Below are positions 31,854 to 33,850 of a DNA stretch of 33,850 bases, in pieces. The position numbers were made by a program, and so were the translations under genes. Numbering within the stretch: the first letter of the stretch is position 1; each line of letters starts with the position of its first letter. The notes below the pieces were generated by a model. It made no database searches. It was not told the origin of the DNA and saw only the letters and a program-made list of their open reading frames with translations. The stretch covers positions 1-33,850 of the forward strand of contig JAGRGQ010000041.1 of assembly GCA_020445405.1 (NCBI GenBank). Reading direction: 5' to 3'. The DNA comes from Gammaproteobacteria bacterium (GTDB lineage Bacteria; Pseudomonadota; Gammaproteobacteria; Chromatiales; Chromatiaceae).

Positions 31854-32981
31854 GTGAAAATCCCATGTTTTGATCCGACCGCTGTTGGCGCACTGGATAC
31901 ACAGGAATCAGCGCGATTCCTCCAGGCTTGTCTATTCCGTTTCAGCGCTCTCTGTCGCATGCGCACTGCTTTTCTCGCGGCGATCCTCCTCGCGACGTCT
32001 GTATCCCCCGCTTCCGCCTCCAAAGAGATAAACCCTTACTCCTTCTACGACGGGGGGGCGGCTGGCGACGATTATCGACTGCCTGAATGGTTCAAGGATA
32101 GTTTTCTTGATCTGCGTGAGGATTTGGCGGAGGCATTGGAGAACAACAAAAAAGGGCTGCTGGTATACTTCGGTTCCCGGTTCTGTTCATACTGTAAAGT
32201 ACTGCTGGAGGTTAATTTCAGACAACCCGCGATCCGATCCCTGATAGAAGAAAATTTCGATGTCATTGGGTTGGAGGTGCTGAGTAATGCCGAGATCACC
32301 GCGTTCGATGGTGCAACGCTCCCGATCAGGGAGTTCTGCAAGCGCGAGAGGGTAAGATTTACGCCGACGCTGGTGTTCTACACGCCGGAAGGTAAACAGG
32401 CATTAAAGCTGGAGGGATATCGTCCGCCCGACAAATTCACCGCGGTTCTGAACTATGTGATCGAGGGGCAGTATGCACAGCACTCCCTGCGCCAATATCT
32501 TGCAATAAAAGAGAACGCGGCCACTACTGCCAACACGCGGTCGCTTCAGTCAGATGAACTATTCTCAAAGCCGCCATATGCACTCGATCGGAGAACTTTT
32601 CCAGGAGCGGTGCCCCTGCTGGTGATCTTCGAGCGGTCCGATTGTCCGTCATGCGATATTTTCCATGCGGAAGTACTGCAGCAGGAGAGTGTCCGGAAAA
32701 TGCTTTCCGGATTTGAGGTCGTGCAGTTGGATATGGATGACGGCGCAACCCCTGTGCTCACCCCCACGGGCCGGAAGCTGACTGCGGCGCAGTGGGCGGA
32801 TAGACTTGGGGTGAGCTATGCACCGTCGTTCGTATATTTCGATGAAGCGGGCAACGAAGTGTTACGACTGGATTCGGCTACGCACTATCATCGCATGGTC
32901 GGGGCTTCCCAGTACGTATTGGAGAAAGCGTACCGGCGGGAACCGATCCTCATCCGTTGGTTACGGGAACAAGAGAATTAA
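31854..32981 (+). CDS. Exported protein with two thioredoxin-like domains
   Basis: 375 aa from a GTG with GGAG nine bases upstream. An internal ATG at 31959 would begin exactly at a standard signal peptide (MRTAFLAAILLATSVSPASA) but lacks a ribosome-binding site, so the start is open. Domain 1 (about 85-220) has the active site CSYC (Cys111, Cys114) and cis-proline RFTPTLVFY. Domain 2 (about 240-370) has CPSC (Cys264, Cys267) and SYAPSFVYF. Both pairs are intact. Similar exported thioredoxins (SoxW/DsbE-like) reduce periplasmic disulfides or sulfur-carrier proteins. The tandem arrangement suggests internal electron transfer, but that is inference. It is a single gene and convergent with the metzincin. 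Confidence 0.85.
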   Translation: MKIPCFDPTAVGALDTQESARFLQACLFRFSALCRMRTAFLAAILLATSVSPASASKEINPYSFYDGGAAGDDYRLPEWFKDSFLDLREDLAEALENNKKGLLVYFGSRFCSYCKVLLEVNFRQPAIRSLIEENFDVIGLEVLSNAEITAFDGATLPIREFCKRERVRFTPTLVFYTPEGKQALKLEGYRPPDKFTAVLNYVIEGQYAQHSLRQYLAIKENAATTANTRSLQSDELFSKPPYALDRRTFPGAVPLLVIFERSDCPSCDIFHAEVLQQESVRKMLSGFEVVQLDMDDGATPVLTPTGRKLTAAQWADRLGVSYAPSFVYFDEAGNEVLRLDSATHYHRMVGASQYVLEKAYRREPILIRWLREQEN

Positions 32982-32990
32982 AGTTCCCCT

Positions 32991-33800
32991 CTAGATCCAA
33001 GCCGCGTTGAGCCGTTTGCGGCCGAGACCCATCAGAGAGAGCAGGGCGGCGCCGAAAAGCCAGACCGCCCCAGGCAGCGGAACCGCTGCTGTTGCGATCG
33101 AAAAATTGCTGGCCAGCGCGGTGGCAATCTGGGGATTGCTCAGCCGTTCGCCCGGATTGAGGGAGTAGGCTGCCTGCATCAAGTTTTCCACGGAGACAAT
33201 ATGATCCAGTCCCAGATTGTGGCCGATTTCGTGCGCCACGACGCTTGCAATCGCCTCCTGCCCTTCGGCGAAGCCAGGCAGATTGGCTCCGACATATTGG
33301 GAAATGCCGTTCCCGTTCAAACGCGCCAGGCCGGCGGCGGAGTCGTCGCCGAGAAGGGAAAATCCAGCCGGGATACTGACAAAAAACATATTGATGACAT
33401 TCGGGTCCGCATGGGTTACGCCTGCAGCCATGCCATCGCTGATGATCGTGTTCAGGTCGGAGGTCGGTCTTGCATTACCGCCATTATTTGGTGATCCATC
33501 GATGCCCCAGTTTGCGAATGTGCTGTTCCATGCGTTGGGCGAGAGAAAATTGATCGCGATTCCGGCCTGAGCCCATATCGAATCAATCAGTCCCTCGATG
33601 CTGGTCAGTTGCGCGGGCGTGCCGAAAAACTCCGCTGTGTTGGTGCCATCATCATCGGATACGACGATAGGCTGTACCGTGACGACATGCGTAATCGACA
33701 TTGCCGGGTTGACGACCAGCGCCGCTGAAACCGGGGCTATGCTGCCTGCAAGGAGCAGAAAGCCGAGCAGGTATCCTTTAATTCCCGAACAACTGTTCAT
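32991..33800 (-). CDS. Secreted metzincin-like metalloprotease with PEP-CTERM-type anchor
   Basis: 269 aa from the ATG at 33800, which lies eight bases after AAGGAG; the upstream GTG at 33809 would overlap that site. The signal peptide is IKGYLLGFLLLAGSIAPVSA. The zinc motif HEIGHNLGLDH (His190, Glu191, His194, His200) is complete, and NLMQAAYS supplies a Met-turn candidate. The C-terminus is VPLPGAVWLFGAALLSLMGL followed by GRKR, a variant of the PEP-CTERM sorting signal (VPLPA type) processed by exosortases. Proteolysis of extracellular or surface polymers is likely. No exosortase gene is in the window. The converging thioredoxin gene is only nine bases away. Confidence 0.9.
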   Translation of the reverse strand: MNSCSGIKGYLLGFLLLAGSIAPVSAALVVNPAMSITHVVTVQPIVVSDDDGTNTAEFFGTPAQLTSIEGLIDSIWAQAGIAINFLSPNAWNSTFANWGIDGSPNNGGNARPTSDLNTIISDGMAAGVTHADPNVINMFFVSIPAGFSLLGDDSAAGLARLNGNGISQYVGANLPGFAEGQEAIASVVAHEIGHNLGLDHIVSVENLMQAAYSLNPGERLSNPQIATALASNFSIATAAVPLPGAVWLFGAALLSLMGLGRKRLNAAWI

Positions 33801-33850
33801 CCAATGCACTCCTTAATATGGTTGGGGCTCCCGGTCGACGGGCGCTAGGT

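Noticed and set aside
1..33850. CRISPR arrays, insertion sequences, prophage or integrase genes
   Set aside because: No spaced direct repeats, transposase motifs or phage proteins were found on either strand; the only tandem array is the coding 84-bp repeat in the OmpA-domain gene.

Overview
The window looks like chromosomal DNA of a gammaproteobacterium. The order fmt-rsmB-DUF4390-ntrY/ntrX-like-trkA-trkH, the mutY-yggX pair and the OprI/Lpp-like lipoprotein support this. Base composition is moderately GC-rich. A possible LCIB-type carbonic anhydrase, a haem-c chemoreceptor and a VPLPG/PEP-CTERM-anchored protease would suit a free-living or symbiotic chemoautotroph of the Chromatiales type, but the genus cannot be fixed from the sequence alone. 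No insertion sequence, integrase, phage gene or CRISPR array was seen.

Layout. Bases 1-8633 hold a rightward block: the 3' end of fmt, rsmB, a DUF4390 secreted protein, an NtrY-like kinase and NtrX-like regulator joined by ATGA overlaps, then trkA-trkH. Bases 8671-11171 are leftward: a candidate LCIB-type carbonic anhydrase, an ECF sigma factor without an anti-sigma gene, and a stand-alone J-domain protein. Bases 11530-13809 carry an orphan NtrC-type activator, DUF1244 and a SHOCT protein. Bases 14170-17236 hold two tandem methionine-rich single-pass membrane proteins facing a coiled-coil OmpA-domain protein built of 28-residue repeats. Bases 17459-22866 are envelope and DNA-repair housekeeping: a DUF2007 zinc-ribbon protein, AsmA, an Lpp-like lipoprotein facing an L,D-transpeptidase, mutY and yggX.

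tRNA-Phe(GAA) at 22925-23000 marks a change of style. It is followed by a haem-binding chemoreceptor with a sigma-28-like promoter and a more C-ending codon choice. A small secreted protein, a NarL-type regulator, a large TorS-like hybrid kinase and a divergent orphan TRAP solute-binding protein come next. An HxlR/SCP2 regulator is divergent from a tautomerase across a tandem operator. The window closes with a double-thioredoxin exported protein and a PEP-CTERM metzincin.

The best candidates for undescribed biology are: (1) the TRAP binding protein, TorS-like kinase and NarL regulator as a ligand-sensing module without a transporter; (2) the methionine-rich PFLP-ending pair with the repeat-built OmpA protein; (3) the carbonic anhydrase next to an ECF sigma factor; (4) the HxlR-SCP2/tautomerase pair with its 22-bp-period double operator.
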